From Aliiglaciecola sp041538045 (GTDB taxonomy: Bacteria > Pseudomonadota > Gammaproteobacteria > Enterobacterales > Alteromonadaceae), in NCBI RefSeq assembly GCF_041538045.1, contig NZ_JBGOSE010000004.1:186001-250000 (forward strand): a stretch of DNA of 64,000 bases. Reading direction: 5' to 3'. The notes beneath the pieces are model-generated. The model did not search any database and had not been told where the DNA came from. It saw nothing but the letters and a program-made list of their open reading frames with translations. Position numbers and translations under genes: made by a program. Shown here piece after piece: positions 52,566-61,872 of the stretch; the stretch's first letter is position 1, and each line of letters opens with the position of its first letter.

Positions 52566-53726
52566 TTATTTCCCCGTCTGTTTTGCCAGTTGTTGCTTTT
52601 GATGCTCTTCGTAGGTTTCAAAGTAAGCTTGCCAAAATTTGGCGGTAAAGCTATTGATCAAATTTGATTCAGCATTCATCAGCATGGCGTAGCCAACTTC
52701 CTGATCTGGTGCGAAGGATACATCCGCGCGATATCCTTTCACCCAGCCACCATGATAATTTAGTTTGTGGCCGTTAAAGTCGTAGATCCGCCAACCCAAC
52801 CCATAATGGGCATCTTTTAAAAATCGGCGCCAATCTCGTCTGCGTAATTCTCTTTTCGTTTTAATTCTTTCTGAAGTAACGGTTTGTACTATCTCAGGGG
52901 GAATAATTTGCGGATACTCCCCTAACATTGCACGAACCCAAATAGCCATATCTGCAATACTGGCATTTACACCAGCAGCAGGGCCGAAACGGTAATAATC
53001 ATCTTGGACTTTGGTCTCACGCCACTTTGAACGAGTAATTGCTACATGGGGTTTTGCCCACTTAGGTGAACTCTGTAGCCCTTGTCTGCCTGTGCTGGCG
53101 TGGGGCATCTTTAATGGCTTAAATATGCTGTTACTCAACTCTTTGCCATAACTACTTTTATGGTTAATGTAATAGTCTTCAAGTACACCAAATAAGGCGT
53201 TTTGGTAGGTATAACATTTACCAGGAGAACATAATGGTTCTAACTTTGCCAACTGACCCAACACGCGTTTTAGGGAGTAGTTAGCTTCAATTAAATTATC
53301 GTACGCATTGGGAATATAACCACTTGATTGACTGAGTAAATGGCCTAGGGTGATTGGGTTGGGGTCTAAACGGTTAAAACCATATTCAGGTACGATTTCA
53401 AGTAGGGGAGTTTGCCAAGTGAATTGTTTTTCAGCGACTTTTTTAGCCATCAACACCCCGGCGAAGGTTTTCGAAACTGAGGCTAATCTAAAAACCGTAT
53501 CGCCATCAATTTTTTCACCGAAATTTTCAGTCAAACCATAGCTAATTACCTTGGCTGGCTCACCTTTACGCACGAAAACAAGAATATAGCCAGGCACATT
53601 GTGCTTCATAGCTTGTGCTTGGGTTTTTGAGGCAAAATCGTACAGCCACTTGTCTTCCTCGGCGAAAGCCGGTGGGCAGCTAATAACGGTTAAGCAAACA
53701 AGGAAAATTAACGTTAAACATCTCAT
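52566..53726 (-). CDS. Exported beta-lactamase-like serine hydrolase
   Basis: A 386-residue protein of the class C beta-lactamase/penicillin-binding (AmpC-like) superfamily. ATG 53726 gives a proper signal peptide (LIFLVCLTVISCPPAFA); the open frame starts at a TTG 12 codons upstream but has no better signal. The active site is Ser83-Val-Ser-Lys86, with Tyr and Asn in YTYQN and a C-terminal HGGWVKGY in place of KTG. These features fit an esterase or D-Ala-D-Ala peptidase as well as a beta-lactamase, and resistance should not be assumed. Confidence 0.85.
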   Translation of the reverse strand: MRCLTLIFLVCLTVISCPPAFAEEDKWLYDFASKTQAQAMKHNVPGYILVFVRKGEPAKVISYGLTENFGEKIDGDTVFRLASVSKTFAGVLMAKKVAEKQFTWQTPLLEIVPEYGFNRLDPNPITLGHLLSQSSGYIPNAYDNLIEANYSLKRVLGQLAKLEPLCSPGKCYTYQNALFGVLEDYYINHKSSYGKELSNSIFKPLKMPHASTGRQGLQSSPKWAKPHVAITRSKWRETKVQDDYYRFGPAAGVNASIADMAIWVRAMLGEYPQIIPPEIVQTVTSERIKTKRELRRRDWRRFLKDAHYGLGWRIYDFNGHKLNYHGGWVKGYRADVSFAPDQEVGYAMLMNAESNLINSFTAKFWQAYFETYEEHQKQQLAKQTGK

Positions 53727-53876
53727 CCCTATAAGGATACTAGGTGAAAGAAAGCGACACAACTGACAAATGAGTTCACGGGTTGAATGAAGTAATTATC
53801 TATCAGTTCCGTTTTCAGCGCGTTTTATTCATTTTTTGTAGGTAAACTGAACCTAATTAAGCTAAAAGTATTGGTT

Positions 53877-55244
53877 ATGAATACACTGCAAATATATCAA
53901 CAAGCGCGCAAATCAAGGGATCCTCGTTTCGATGGCCAGTTTTATGTTGCGGTGAAAAGTACAGGCATATTCTGTCGGCCAATTTGTCCCGCACCAACAC
54001 CAAAAGAAGAAAATGTTGAGTATTACCAATTAGCCCCTTTGGCTATGCAAGCAGGTTTTCGACCTTGTTTGCGCTGTCGACCTGATAGTGCCCCCGGTTC
54101 CTATGCGTGGAAGGGCACGACGACGACTCTTGAGCGAGGCGTAAAATTGTTACGCGCTCACCCTGAACTGACAGTGACCGATATTTGCGAGAAATTAGGG
54201 GTAAGCGACCGTTATCTACGGGAGCTATTTCAACAAAAATTAGGCATATCACCCAAAAAGTTTCGATTATTTGATCAGCTGTTAATTGCTAAGAACTTAT
54301 TGCACAACAGCCATTTGAGTATTGAAGATGTAGCTATCGCGAGTGGGTTTTCCAGCGCCCGTCGATTACAAGCGAACTTGCATTCAAACTTACAGCTCAC
54401 ACCCTCTCAGATCCGCAAGAATGGAGCAAATAAACCCCTTTCAGTTAATCGAGAAGGTTCTGCTTCCTTGCAAATTCAACTAGCTTATCGAGCCCCTTAT
54501 AATTGGACTCACTTTAGGGACTTTTTAACGCTTCGGGCTATAGCAGACATTGAGACGGTAACTGAAAATAGTTATGGCAGAAGCTTTGTTTACGGCAATG
54601 CAAAAGGGTACTTTGTTGCCAGCTTAAACCCGACTAAACACTGTTTTGATATTGAACTTAGTATCAATGATTTAAGCTATTTTCAGGGAGTTGTTCTACA
54701 AATTCGTCGTTTGTTAGACTTAGATTGCGATCCACAGGTGATTGATGCTTGTTTACAGGCCACCGGCTTACCCCAAGACGTTATTGCTTCAGGTATACGG
54801 ATCCCTGGTGTTTGGAGCGTTTTTGAGGCTAGTTGTCGAGCTGTTTTAGGGCAACAAATCTCAGTGAAAGCCGCGGTAAACTTGGTTTCACAATTAGCCC
54901 AAGAATTGGGGGGACGTTACCAACAACAACGTCTTTTTCCTACACCAGAAGCCGTAGCTGAATCGGATTTAAGTTTTCTGAAAATTCCCGAAAAGCGCCG
55001 ACAATGTTTGCGAGATCTAGCTCAATTTTACTGCCAAAATGGTGTGTTGGACGAGATGCAAAGTATCAAAGGAATTGGCCCTTGGACGGTGGCTTATGCG
55101 GCAATGCGTGGGCAATCAAATCCAGACATTTGGCTAGATTCCGATTTGATAATAAAAAAGCAAATTCAAAACCACCTGCTAGTACCCGATGAAGCGGCTC
55201 CGTGGAGGAGTTATCTTACTTTTCAATTATGGAATATGGCATGA
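53877..55244 (+). CDS. Ada-AlkA fusion: alkylation-response regulator and 3-methyladenine glycosylase
   Basis: A 455-residue fusion. Residues 1-75 are the Ada metal domain with zinc ligands Cys33, Cys37, Cys64 and Cys67 (FCRPIC and PCLRC), Cys33 being the methyl-phosphotriester acceptor. Residues ~85-180 are an AraC helix-turn-helix pair. Residues ~195-455 are AlkA: an N-terminal domain, then the HhH-GPD core with LGQQISVKAA, IKGIGPWTVAYAAMRG and the catalytic Asp in IWLDSDL. It removes alkylated bases and likely senses methylation to activate the pair. ATG 53877 is chosen over the upstream TTG. It overlaps ogt by 4 bp. Confidence 0.93.
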   Translation: MNTLQIYQQARKSRDPRFDGQFYVAVKSTGIFCRPICPAPTPKEENVEYYQLAPLAMQAGFRPCLRCRPDSAPGSYAWKGTTTTLERGVKLLRAHPELTVTDICEKLGVSDRYLRELFQQKLGISPKKFRLFDQLLIAKNLLHNSHLSIEDVAIASGFSSARRLQANLHSNLQLTPSQIRKNGANKPLSVNREGSASLQIQLAYRAPYNWTHFRDFLTLRAIADIETVTENSYGRSFVYGNAKGYFVASLNPTKHCFDIELSINDLSYFQGVVLQIRRLLDLDCDPQVIDACLQATGLPQDVIASGIRIPGVWSVFEASCRAVLGQQISVKAAVNLVSQLAQELGGRYQQQRLFPTPEAVAESDLSFLKIPEKRRQCLRDLAQFYCQNGVLDEMQSIKGIGPWTVAYAAMRGQSNPDIWLDSDLIIKKQIQNHLLVPDEAAPWRSYLTFQLWNMA

Positions 55245-55714
55245 ATGAAATCAGTGATTTAAATTACAGTTACCTTGACACACCCATTGGGCAACTTGAA
55301 ATATGCGCCAATAGTCGCGAGCTTGTCTCCATATATTTTTCTGATCTCCAGCAAGGTACATATCCAAGCAATGCCATTACTAAAGAGGCACTAGCCCAAC
55401 TTAAAGCGTATTTTGCAAGAAAGTTAACTCGATTTGAATTACCGTTAGCAGCACAAGGAACAGCATTTCAACATCAAGTTTGGCAGGCGCTAGCTACTAT
55501 TCCTTATGGTTCAACATGCAGTTATGCTGATATAGCTAATCAACTACAAAACCCCAAGGCGGTTCGCGCAGTTGGGGCGGCTAATGGGAAAAATCCACTG
55601 TCTATTGTCATCCCTTGTCATCGAGTCATTGGCAAAAATGGCACTTTAACGGGTTATGCTGGTGGGTTAGGCCGCAAGTCTTGGTTATTAGATTTTGAGC
55701 AGGGTGCTGAGTAA
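55241..55714 (+). CDS. ogt: Methylated-DNA-protein-cysteine methyltransferase
   Basis: A 157-residue O6-alkylguanine repair protein. The acceptor cysteine is in IVIPCHRVIG, preceded by AVRAVGAANGKNPLS and the DNA-binding turn YGSTCSYADIA. ATG 55241 overlaps the AlkA stop as ATGA, which is typical of translational coupling; two earlier in-frame ATGs lie inside the upstream gene. With the Ada-AlkA protein it makes a compact two-gene alkylation-repair operon. Confidence 0.93.
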   Translation: MNEISDLNYSYLDTPIGQLEICANSRELVSIYFSDLQQGTYPSNAITKEALAQLKAYFARKLTRFELPLAAQGTAFQHQVWQALATIPYGSTCSYADIANQLQNPKAVRAVGAANGKNPLSIVIPCHRVIGKNGTLTGYAGGLGRKSWLLDFEQGAE

Positions 55715-55777
55715 AAAACGTAAACCTTGGCAGTTAGGGTACGCAATAAATAACTAGGACGTAAGGTAAATGATGTA

Positions 55778-56656
55778 ATGCGATTAAAAGATATGCTTGA
55801 ACTCGTGATTTTGGGAGCGCTTTGGGGATCTTCTTTTTTATACATGCGCTCAGCAACCCCTGAATTTGGCGCGTTTGCACTTGTGGCGGTGCGCACGGGT
55901 ATTGCGGCTCTGTGTTTGTTACCAATACTCTTTATGCGTAAAAAAGTCTCGGTAGTGAAACAGTATTGGCGTCCCATTTTATTTGTTGGTTTAGTGAATA
56001 CCGCCATTCCGTTCGTCATGTTCAGCTATAGCACAGTGCTGTTAGGCGCTGGCATGGCCTCTATTCTAAATGCAACTGCGCCTATGTTTGGTGCCATTGT
56101 GGCATTTTTATGGTTAAAGGAACGTTTGAACGAATTGGCCGTGTTTGGGTTGTTTATCGGTTTTGGTGGTGTTGTGGTTATCAGTTTGGTGCGCACAGGC
56201 GTTGATTTGCAATTGTCTATTTTGCCCATATTTGCAGCGTTAGGCTCGACATTCGCTTACGGAATCGCTGCTTGTTATACCAAAAAACATCTTACTGGCA
56301 TAAATACCCTCGCTATTGCGACTGGCAGCCAAGTGTTTGCCACCCTCGCCTTAATACCCTTTGCCGTGGCACTTTGGCCACAACAGATGCCTTCAACCCA
56401 TGCGTGGTTGCAAGTAATAGTGTTAGGCGTGGCTTGTACCGGCTTTGCTTATATTTTGTATTTTAGATTAATCGCCAATATAGGTGCATCTAAAGCCATT
56501 ACCGTAGCCTATTTAGTACCGGTATTTGGGGTGCTGTGGGGAGCGGTATTCTTACAAGAAGCCGTCACTTTAGGTATGTTGTTGGGAGCTGGGTTAATTC
56601 TACTTGGTGTGAGTCTGACAACGGGGGTTATAAAGTTTAAACTGAAATTAGCTTAG
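55778..56656 (+). CDS. DMT-superfamily transporter (EamA type)
   Basis: A 292-residue inner-membrane protein of ten helices in two EamA repeats (LVILGALWGSSFLYMRSA; LGSTFAYGIAACYTKK). The second repeat ends with LVPVFGVLWGAVFLQEAVT, a standard signature. Members export metabolites, often amino acids; the substrate cannot be inferred. It follows ogt by 63 bp in the same direction and is possibly cotranscribed. Confidence 0.88.
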   Translation: MRLKDMLELVILGALWGSSFLYMRSATPEFGAFALVAVRTGIAALCLLPILFMRKKVSVVKQYWRPILFVGLVNTAIPFVMFSYSTVLLGAGMASILNATAPMFGAIVAFLWLKERLNELAVFGLFIGFGGVVVISLVRTGVDLQLSILPIFAALGSTFAYGIAACYTKKHLTGINTLAIATGSQVFATLALIPFAVALWPQQMPSTHAWLQVIVLGVACTGFAYILYFRLIANIGASKAITVAYLVPVFGVLWGAVFLQEAVTLGMLLGAGLILLGVSLTTGVIKFKLKLA

Positions 56657-56691
56657 ATGATATATTCAAAAGTAGTAAGCACTTACACTTA

Positions 56692-58119
56692 CTACTCTGT
56701 CTTAGATAATTGCAACCTAACTATATTACGCCCGTCGCGTTTAGCTTGATATAAGGCATCGTCGGCATATCCAACCACTTCCGTTAAGGGGCGAGGTGTA
56801 TCTGTGTGTGATACTCCAAAGCTAGCCGTTACCTGTAAAGACGCTGAGCCGGTAGAAGCTGTCATGCTCGACATAGTTTCACGAAGCTTTTGAGCAACGT
56901 CAAAAGCTTGGTCAGGGCTAGTATCAGGCAATAAAAGTACAAACTCTTCGCCACCCCATCGTCCTACTACATCGCCATGGCGTAAATGGTTACTCAACAT
57001 GTTTGCAATTTGTCTAAGTACATTGTCACCGGCATTGTGGCCGTGAGTGTCGTTAACCGCTTTAAAGTGATCAATGTCTATTAAAATCAGCCCAACTTGC
57101 TGACCCTTATCCAGCATTTCCGCGTAACGTAACTCCACTTTATTACGGTTAGGTAAGCGTGTTAACGGATCTGTTTGAAAGCTCTTCTGCATGTCTTGCT
57201 TGAAGTAATAAAGCAAATGATAAATGAGCATGAATAATGCAAATATGATCACCAACAAGGTCACGATACTGATGATAAAGCTGCGACTGATTTCAGTTTG
57301 TCTTTCTTGTAAAGGCGTTAATAAATACATGGTCCATCCAAAAGGATCGACTTTCACTTCAGCAATCAGAGCGTCCATTCCTGAGGTCTTTACTAATAAA
57401 TTATTGAGTGACCCCTCGGGCAGACGGTCTAAATCTATGTCTTGATACCAATCTAAACTCTCTAAGGTCTTAAAGGTTGCGTTTTCAACGATTAAGTCAG
57501 GGTCGGAAGACAGGGCGATATTGTTATCTTGATCAACAAATATGAAATCATAGCCATATTGGCGTTTATACTGGTCAAAAATGTCCACAAAACTATCAAG
57601 GCTTTTACTGATCCCGAAGAACCCTAGAAACGCTCCGTCATCATCATATATTTTCAAATCGATATAAAAGTGAGGGTCTTGCCATTGGCCGATATCGGCT
57701 ATTGCATCTTTAGGAGCTTCTTTATAGCGAAAATACCAATCAACTTCCCCTTCTACTAGGGCCAGTTTAGTACCGTTAGAATTATATTGAGTTCGGCTGC
57801 CTTCGCTAGCGATAAAGAATTCCATGTTGAACTCTTTTTCTATTCTTTCAAGCATCGAAAACATTGCACTTTCGTCAATATCTTTGTTTTTCATTAAATT
57901 TTGTAACTCTTTGGCTTGGCCTAGAGTTTGTGACACGTGCAGAGGTTCTAATAGGTGATCGATGATCAGCGTGATAGCGGGGGAAATGGATTGCTGTTGG
58001 GCTCTGCTTTGCTCGGCAACAATTTTAGACGCAGTGAAGTGAACAAGGGTCACTATTGAGATAACCACTACGGCAAATAAAATCAATATACTACGATGTA
58101 ATGTTCTAAAGGCGTTCAA
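56692..58119 (-). CDS. Membrane diguanylate cyclase with periplasmic sensor
   Basis: A 475-residue enzyme making cyclic di-GMP. Helix 1 near residues 10-30, a periplasmic dCache-like sensor (~35-275, with YFRYKEAP and FGISKSLDSFVDIF), helix 2 near 280-302, then the GGDEF domain with the active site GRWGGEEF. An RHGD inhibitory site lies five residues before GGEEF, so product inhibition is expected. No c-di-GMP partner is adjacent. Confidence 0.93.
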   Translation of the reverse strand: MNAFRTLHRSILILFAVVVISIVTLVHFTASKIVAEQSRAQQQSISPAITLIIDHLLEPLHVSQTLGQAKELQNLMKNKDIDESAMFSMLERIEKEFNMEFFIASEGSRTQYNSNGTKLALVEGEVDWYFRYKEAPKDAIADIGQWQDPHFYIDLKIYDDDGAFLGFFGISKSLDSFVDIFDQYKRQYGYDFIFVDQDNNIALSSDPDLIVENATFKTLESLDWYQDIDLDRLPEGSLNNLLVKTSGMDALIAEVKVDPFGWTMYLLTPLQERQTEISRSFIISIVTLLVIIFALFMLIYHLLYYFKQDMQKSFQTDPLTRLPNRNKVELRYAEMLDKGQQVGLILIDIDHFKAVNDTHGHNAGDNVLRQIANMLSNHLRHGDVVGRWGGEEFVLLLPDTSPDQAFDVAQKLRETMSSMTASTGSASLQVTASFGVSHTDTPRPLTEVVGYADDALYQAKRDGRNIVRLQLSKTE

Positions 58120-58301
58120 CGAAACCTACTTTCCATTTAATAAACTCAAGGTGCTATCTTAACTATAAGCAGCTTATACTTCTACGAATAAAATTAGAAC
58201 ACGTTTTAGTCAGACAAATAATATCTGCTTTGAATGATATTACTAGACCTTTTTGTGAGCTTAGTTAGAATAAATAGAATTTTAAGAATTAAGGACTCTT
58301 T

Positions 58302-59663
58302 ATGACGTTTTCAGTAGTTGTGCTTGCTGCAGGCAAAGGCACTCGCATGAAGTCTAAGTTACCCAAAGTGCTTCATCCCATAGCCGATAAACCTATGGTG
58401 CAACATATTATTGATACGGTGAACACGCTGGGCGCTGAAAACATTCATCTAATTTATGGTCATGGTGGTGAACAACTGCAATCCACATTAGCACATAACC
58501 AACTCAATTGGTGCCTACAGGCAGAGCAATTGGGCACGGGACATGCTGTTCAGCAAGCAGCTCCTCATATCAAAGATGATGAGGATGTACTTATTTTAGT
58601 GGGTGATGCACCTTTAATAAAAGCACAGACATTACAACAACTCATTGATGTTAAACAGCAATCGGATCTTGCTCTGCTGACTGTAGAGTTAGACGATCCT
58701 ACAGGTATGGGGCGTATTGTTCGTGATGGCGAAAACGTTAAAGCCATTGTTGAGCATAAAGATGCAACAGCGCAACAACGACAAATAAAAGAAATTAATA
58801 CCGGCATGATGATCATGGGTGGCGCTGACCTGAAACGTTGGTTGTCAGCATTAAATAGTGATAACGCCCAAGGTGAGTTTTACTTAACTGACGTGATTGA
58901 AATGGCAGCCAATGAAGGCAAGGTGATTAAAGCTTCTCACCCTACTAATTCCGTTGAAGTGGAAGGCATTAATAACCGTAAACAGCTTGCTATGATTGAA
59001 CGGGCTTACCAACTAGAAACTGCCGAAAACCTGCTAATGGAAGGTCTATATCTTTTAGATCCTCATCGTTTTGACTTACGCGGCGAATTATCATTTGGAT
59101 TAGATTGTAGCATTGACGTTAACGTGATTATCAAAGGCAAGGTTGTATTAGGAAACAATGTAAAAATTGGCCCTAATTGTATTTTGATTGACTGCCAAAT
59201 AGGTGACGATACGGTAATTGAAGCGAACTCAATAATTGAACAAGCCGAATTGCATAATGGCTGTAATGTTGGTCCCTACGGTCGACTAAGACCAGGTGCG
59301 GTGATGCACGACAAGTCTAAGGTTGGCAATTTCGTAGAAATGAAAAAAACCGTATTAGGTAAAGGTTCAAAAGCCAATCACTTAACTTATTTAGGCGATA
59401 CCTTTGTGGGTGAAGGCGCGAATATTGGTGCCGGCACTATTACTTGTAATTATGACGGTGTGAACAAATCTAAGACCACTATTGGCGATGGCGCATTCAT
59501 TGGTTCAAATAGTGCGCTAGTAGCGCCTGTAATAATCGGTAAGATGGCAACCGTGGGCGCAGGCTCTACAGTAAGTAGTAATGTAGACGACCATGAACTT
59601 GCTGTTGCACGCAGTAAACAGCGAAATATTCAGGGCTGGACGCGGCCAACTAAAAAAACCTAA
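58302..59663 (+). CDS. glmU: Bifunctional N-acetylglucosamine-1-phosphate uridyltransferase / glucosamine-1-phosphate acetyltransferase
   Basis: A 453-residue enzyme that makes UDP-N-acetylglucosamine for peptidoglycan and LPS. The N-terminal pyrophosphorylase has LAAGKGTRMKSKLPKVLHP; the C-terminal left-handed beta helix has hexapeptide repeats and the acetyltransferase signature ANHLTYLGDTFVGEGANIGA with GTITCNYDG. Length is normal. It is the first of the glm genes here, with an HDOD gene between it and glmR-glmS. Confidence 0.98.
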   Translation: MTFSVVVLAAGKGTRMKSKLPKVLHPIADKPMVQHIIDTVNTLGAENIHLIYGHGGEQLQSTLAHNQLNWCLQAEQLGTGHAVQQAAPHIKDDEDVLILVGDAPLIKAQTLQQLIDVKQQSDLALLTVELDDPTGMGRIVRDGENVKAIVEHKDATAQQRQIKEINTGMMIMGGADLKRWLSALNSDNAQGEFYLTDVIEMAANEGKVIKASHPTNSVEVEGINNRKQLAMIERAYQLETAENLLMEGLYLLDPHRFDLRGELSFGLDCSIDVNVIIKGKVVLGNNVKIGPNCILIDCQIGDDTVIEANSIIEQAELHNGCNVGPYGRLRPGAVMHDKSKVGNFVEMKKTVLGKGSKANHLTYLGDTFVGEGANIGAGTITCNYDGVNKSKTTIGDGAFIGSNSALVAPVIIGKMATVGAGSTVSSNVDDHELAVARSKQRNIQGWTRPTKKT

Positions 59664-59752
59664 GCGACTCGACACTAAGTTTTTAATAGCAGTTCAAAAT
59701 TATTCAATTGCTAATTAAAAATACAAAGAGGTTAACTTTGGTTAATGCAGAG

Positions 59753-59783
59753 TATTTACAGGCTTTAAAGAAGGCCTGTAAAT
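59753..59783 (+). other. Hairpin between glmU and the HDOD gene
   Basis: ATTTACAGG / CCTGTAAAT, a 9-bp stem with a 13-base loop, without a T-run. Could be a weak terminator of glmU or part of the HDOD gene leader. Confidence 0.4.
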
Positions 59784-59808
59784 CAAATTATTGGATATCA
59801 AATCGGAA

Positions 59809-60942
59809 ATGTTTGAAAAATTAATCTCTCGCTTGTTTAAGCGCACTAAACCTAAAGTTACAACTAGTGCGTCTTCAGGTAATGCACCTCAAGCTAAGAG
59901 TTCGCCTGTTATTTCTGCGACAAAACGTGAATTAACGGAAACCCCAAAACAGGCCGCCCCTGCAGAATCTAACTTACCAGATATTCCGGTTCCATCGAAA
60001 AGCATCACCATAAGTGTTGCCTCGTTTAATCCTTTGGAGTTTTTGTTTTACGACTATTTATTAGGGCCCTCTGAAACCAGCACAACCCTAAACCCGTTAG
60101 AACAATATATATTAACTCGGGTTAACCATGCCCTTAAAAATCCACAGGATGTGTTAACCCATTTTCCTGTTCTGCCGCAGTCAGTGCTGACTCTTACTAA
60201 CTTATTAAACGATCCTGATTTTAACTTAACCGAATTCATTAAAGTGATTGAGCAGGAGCCAAGTATTGCCAGTGAACTAATGAAAGTGGCGAATAGTCCA
60301 GCTTACAAACGTGGCGAGAATGAAATCACTGATCTGCAAAAAGCCTTTATGTTAATGGGGGCAAAAGATATAAAAGAGTTTGTCTTAAATGGCTTTGTGA
60401 AAAAACTATGTCACCAAAAGCCTATTTATTTTAAAGCCTTTGGAGAAAAAGTGTGGCTGCACAGTCAAGAGGTGGCAACCCTTGCAAAGTATCTAGCAAA
60501 AGCTCGAAATTTAAATGCCGATGCCGCCTATATTATTGGGCTAATGCATGATCTTGGCAAAATCGTTATTTTCCAATTTATGGTGGAAGCATTTCAAAAA
60601 AGTCACCCTGACTTCAAACAGGACTCATTGGTGTTCAAGAAGTTTTTGAGTCAACGTTCCATGTTACTCAGTGTTGAGTTAATGAAAATATGGAAAATGC
60701 CTTCATTAATCATTGATGTAGTAAAAGACCAAACGATTTCCATTTCGAACATCTCAGAACTCTCACCTCTATCGGCAACATTGTTTGAAGCCAACTTAAT
60801 GAGCGAGATTAGTCTTACTTTCCAAGCGGGCAATTTTGATGAAGCGGCGCTAGAGGAAATGCTCAAAGATGCAATTTTGAGTGAGCAAGCTAAAGCGTTG
60901 CTCAAACACAATCTTGGTATTGATACAGTTGACGAGAGTTAG
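59809..60942 (+). CDS. HDOD-domain signalling protein
   Basis: A 377-residue cytoplasmic protein. Residues ~1-75 are basic and low-complexity, rich in Ser, Pro and Lys. Residues ~115-330 form the HDOD domain (LPQSVLTLTNLLNDPDFNLT, ASELMKVANSPAY, FMLMGAKDIKEFVLNGFV) with an HD pair retained in GLMHDLGKI. HDOD proteins act in signalling, often with c-di-GMP, and usually lack phosphodiesterase activity. ATG 59809 is chosen; the open frame opens at a TTG 18 bases upstream. No ribosome-binding site is ideal for either. Confidence 0.82.
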   Translation: MFEKLISRLFKRTKPKVTTSASSGNAPQAKSSPVISATKRELTETPKQAAPAESNLPDIPVPSKSITISVASFNPLEFLFYDYLLGPSETSTTLNPLEQYILTRVNHALKNPQDVLTHFPVLPQSVLTLTNLLNDPDFNLTEFIKVIEQEPSIASELMKVANSPAYKRGENEITDLQKAFMLMGAKDIKEFVLNGFVKKLCHQKPIYFKAFGEKVWLHSQEVATLAKYLAKARNLNADAAYIIGLMHDLGKIVIFQFMVEAFQKSHPDFKQDSLVFKKFLSQRSMLLSVELMKIWKMPSLIIDVVKDQTISISNISELSPLSATLFEANLMSEISLTFQAGNFDEAALEEMLKDAILSEQAKALLKHNLGIDTVDES

Positions 60943-61014
60943 TTAACAAAGCCAGGGTGTTAGCCAGAAAATCACAAGATCGAACAAAAAATACCCACGT
61001 ATGAAAGTTTATAC

Positions 61015-61042
61015 TTGCAAAACGTAATTTACGGTCTATTAT
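61015..61042 (+). promoter_or_regulatory. Sigma-70 promoter of glmR
   Basis: TTGCAA at 61015-61020 and TATTAT at 61037-61042, spacer 16. Confidence 0.5.
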
Positions 61043-61059
61043 TTCTTTCGTTTTGAAAT
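61041..61059. promoter_or_regulatory. Candidate GlmR/DeoR-type operator
   Basis: Inverted repeat ATTTC-N9-GAAAT with a TTTCGTTTTGAAA core, overlapping the start of transcription of glmR and 13 bases before its ATG. The position suits autoregulation. Confidence 0.35.
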
Positions 61060-61071
61060 TAAAGAGCTTTC

Positions 61072-61863
61072 ATGAGTGGACTAATCGTGCAAAAACGCAA
61101 TACCCAACAACGTCGTCGGGCCATTATCGAACGACTAAATGAGCACGGAGAAGTGGCTGTAGATGCCCTATCTAAGCTTTTTTCTACTTCTGAAGTCACT
61201 ATTCGAAAGGATCTATCTGAACTCGAAAGTAACGGTTTATTACTCAGAAAGTTTGGTGGAGCAGTATTATTGCCTTCAGAGTCTTCTGAATTAACCAATG
61301 AAAAACTTTCGAATCGAAAGAAAGCCATTGCCATTACTGCGGCAACGCTAATTAAAGATCATAACCGTATTATTATTGATAGTGGCAGTACTACCGCCGC
61401 ATTAATACCCCATTTACCAGCCAAGCGCGGCTTAGTCATAATGACCAATTCACTGCAAGTGGCGAATGACTTATTAGAGCGCGAAAACGAACCACAAGTT
61501 TTAATGACCGGTGGTACCTGGGATCAACAATCCCATTCTTTTCAAGGTCAAATGGCTGAACAAATGCTCAAAGCCTACAATTTTGATCAGGCGTTTTTAG
61601 GGGCTGCAGGTTTAGATATTCAGCGCGGTTCCACAACATTTAACGAGTTAACCTCATTGAGCCGCACCATGGCTGAAGTTTCTAAAGAGGTGATTGTGAT
61701 GGCTGAGTCAGAGAAATTACAACGCAAAATTCCCAATGTGGAATTGCCTTGGTCAAAAATCTCAATATTGGTTACCGATGACGGCATTGATGAACAAGCC
61801 AAACATCAAATTGAACAACACGGCGTAAAAGTGATTTGCGCTACAACTCTTGAAACACATTAG
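61072..61863 (+). CDS. glmR: DeoR-family regulator upstream of glmS (GlmR-like)
   Basis: A 263-residue DeoR regulator: N-terminal winged helix (QQRRRAIIERLNEHGEVAVD, STSEVTIRKDLSELE, LLRKFGGAV) and a C-terminal sugar-phosphate-binding domain (IIIDSGSTTAALIPHL, VLMTGGTW, QAFLGAAGLD). It ends 9 bp before glmS. A DeoR gene sits in the same place in Pseudomonas and related bacteria, where it is called glmR and controls glmS, so the assignment rests mostly on position. The likely effector is a glucosamine phosphate. Confidence 0.85.
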   Translation: MSGLIVQKRNTQQRRRAIIERLNEHGEVAVDALSKLFSTSEVTIRKDLSELESNGLLLRKFGGAVLLPSESSELTNEKLSNRKKAIAITAATLIKDHNRIIIDSGSTTAALIPHLPAKRGLVIMTNSLQVANDLLERENEPQVLMTGGTWDQQSHSFQGQMAEQMLKAYNFDQAFLGAAGLDIQRGSTTFNELTSLSRTMAEVSKEVIVMAESEKLQRKIPNVELPWSKISILVTDDGIDEQAKHQIEQHGVKVICATTLETH

Positions 61864-61872
61864 GAGAAGATT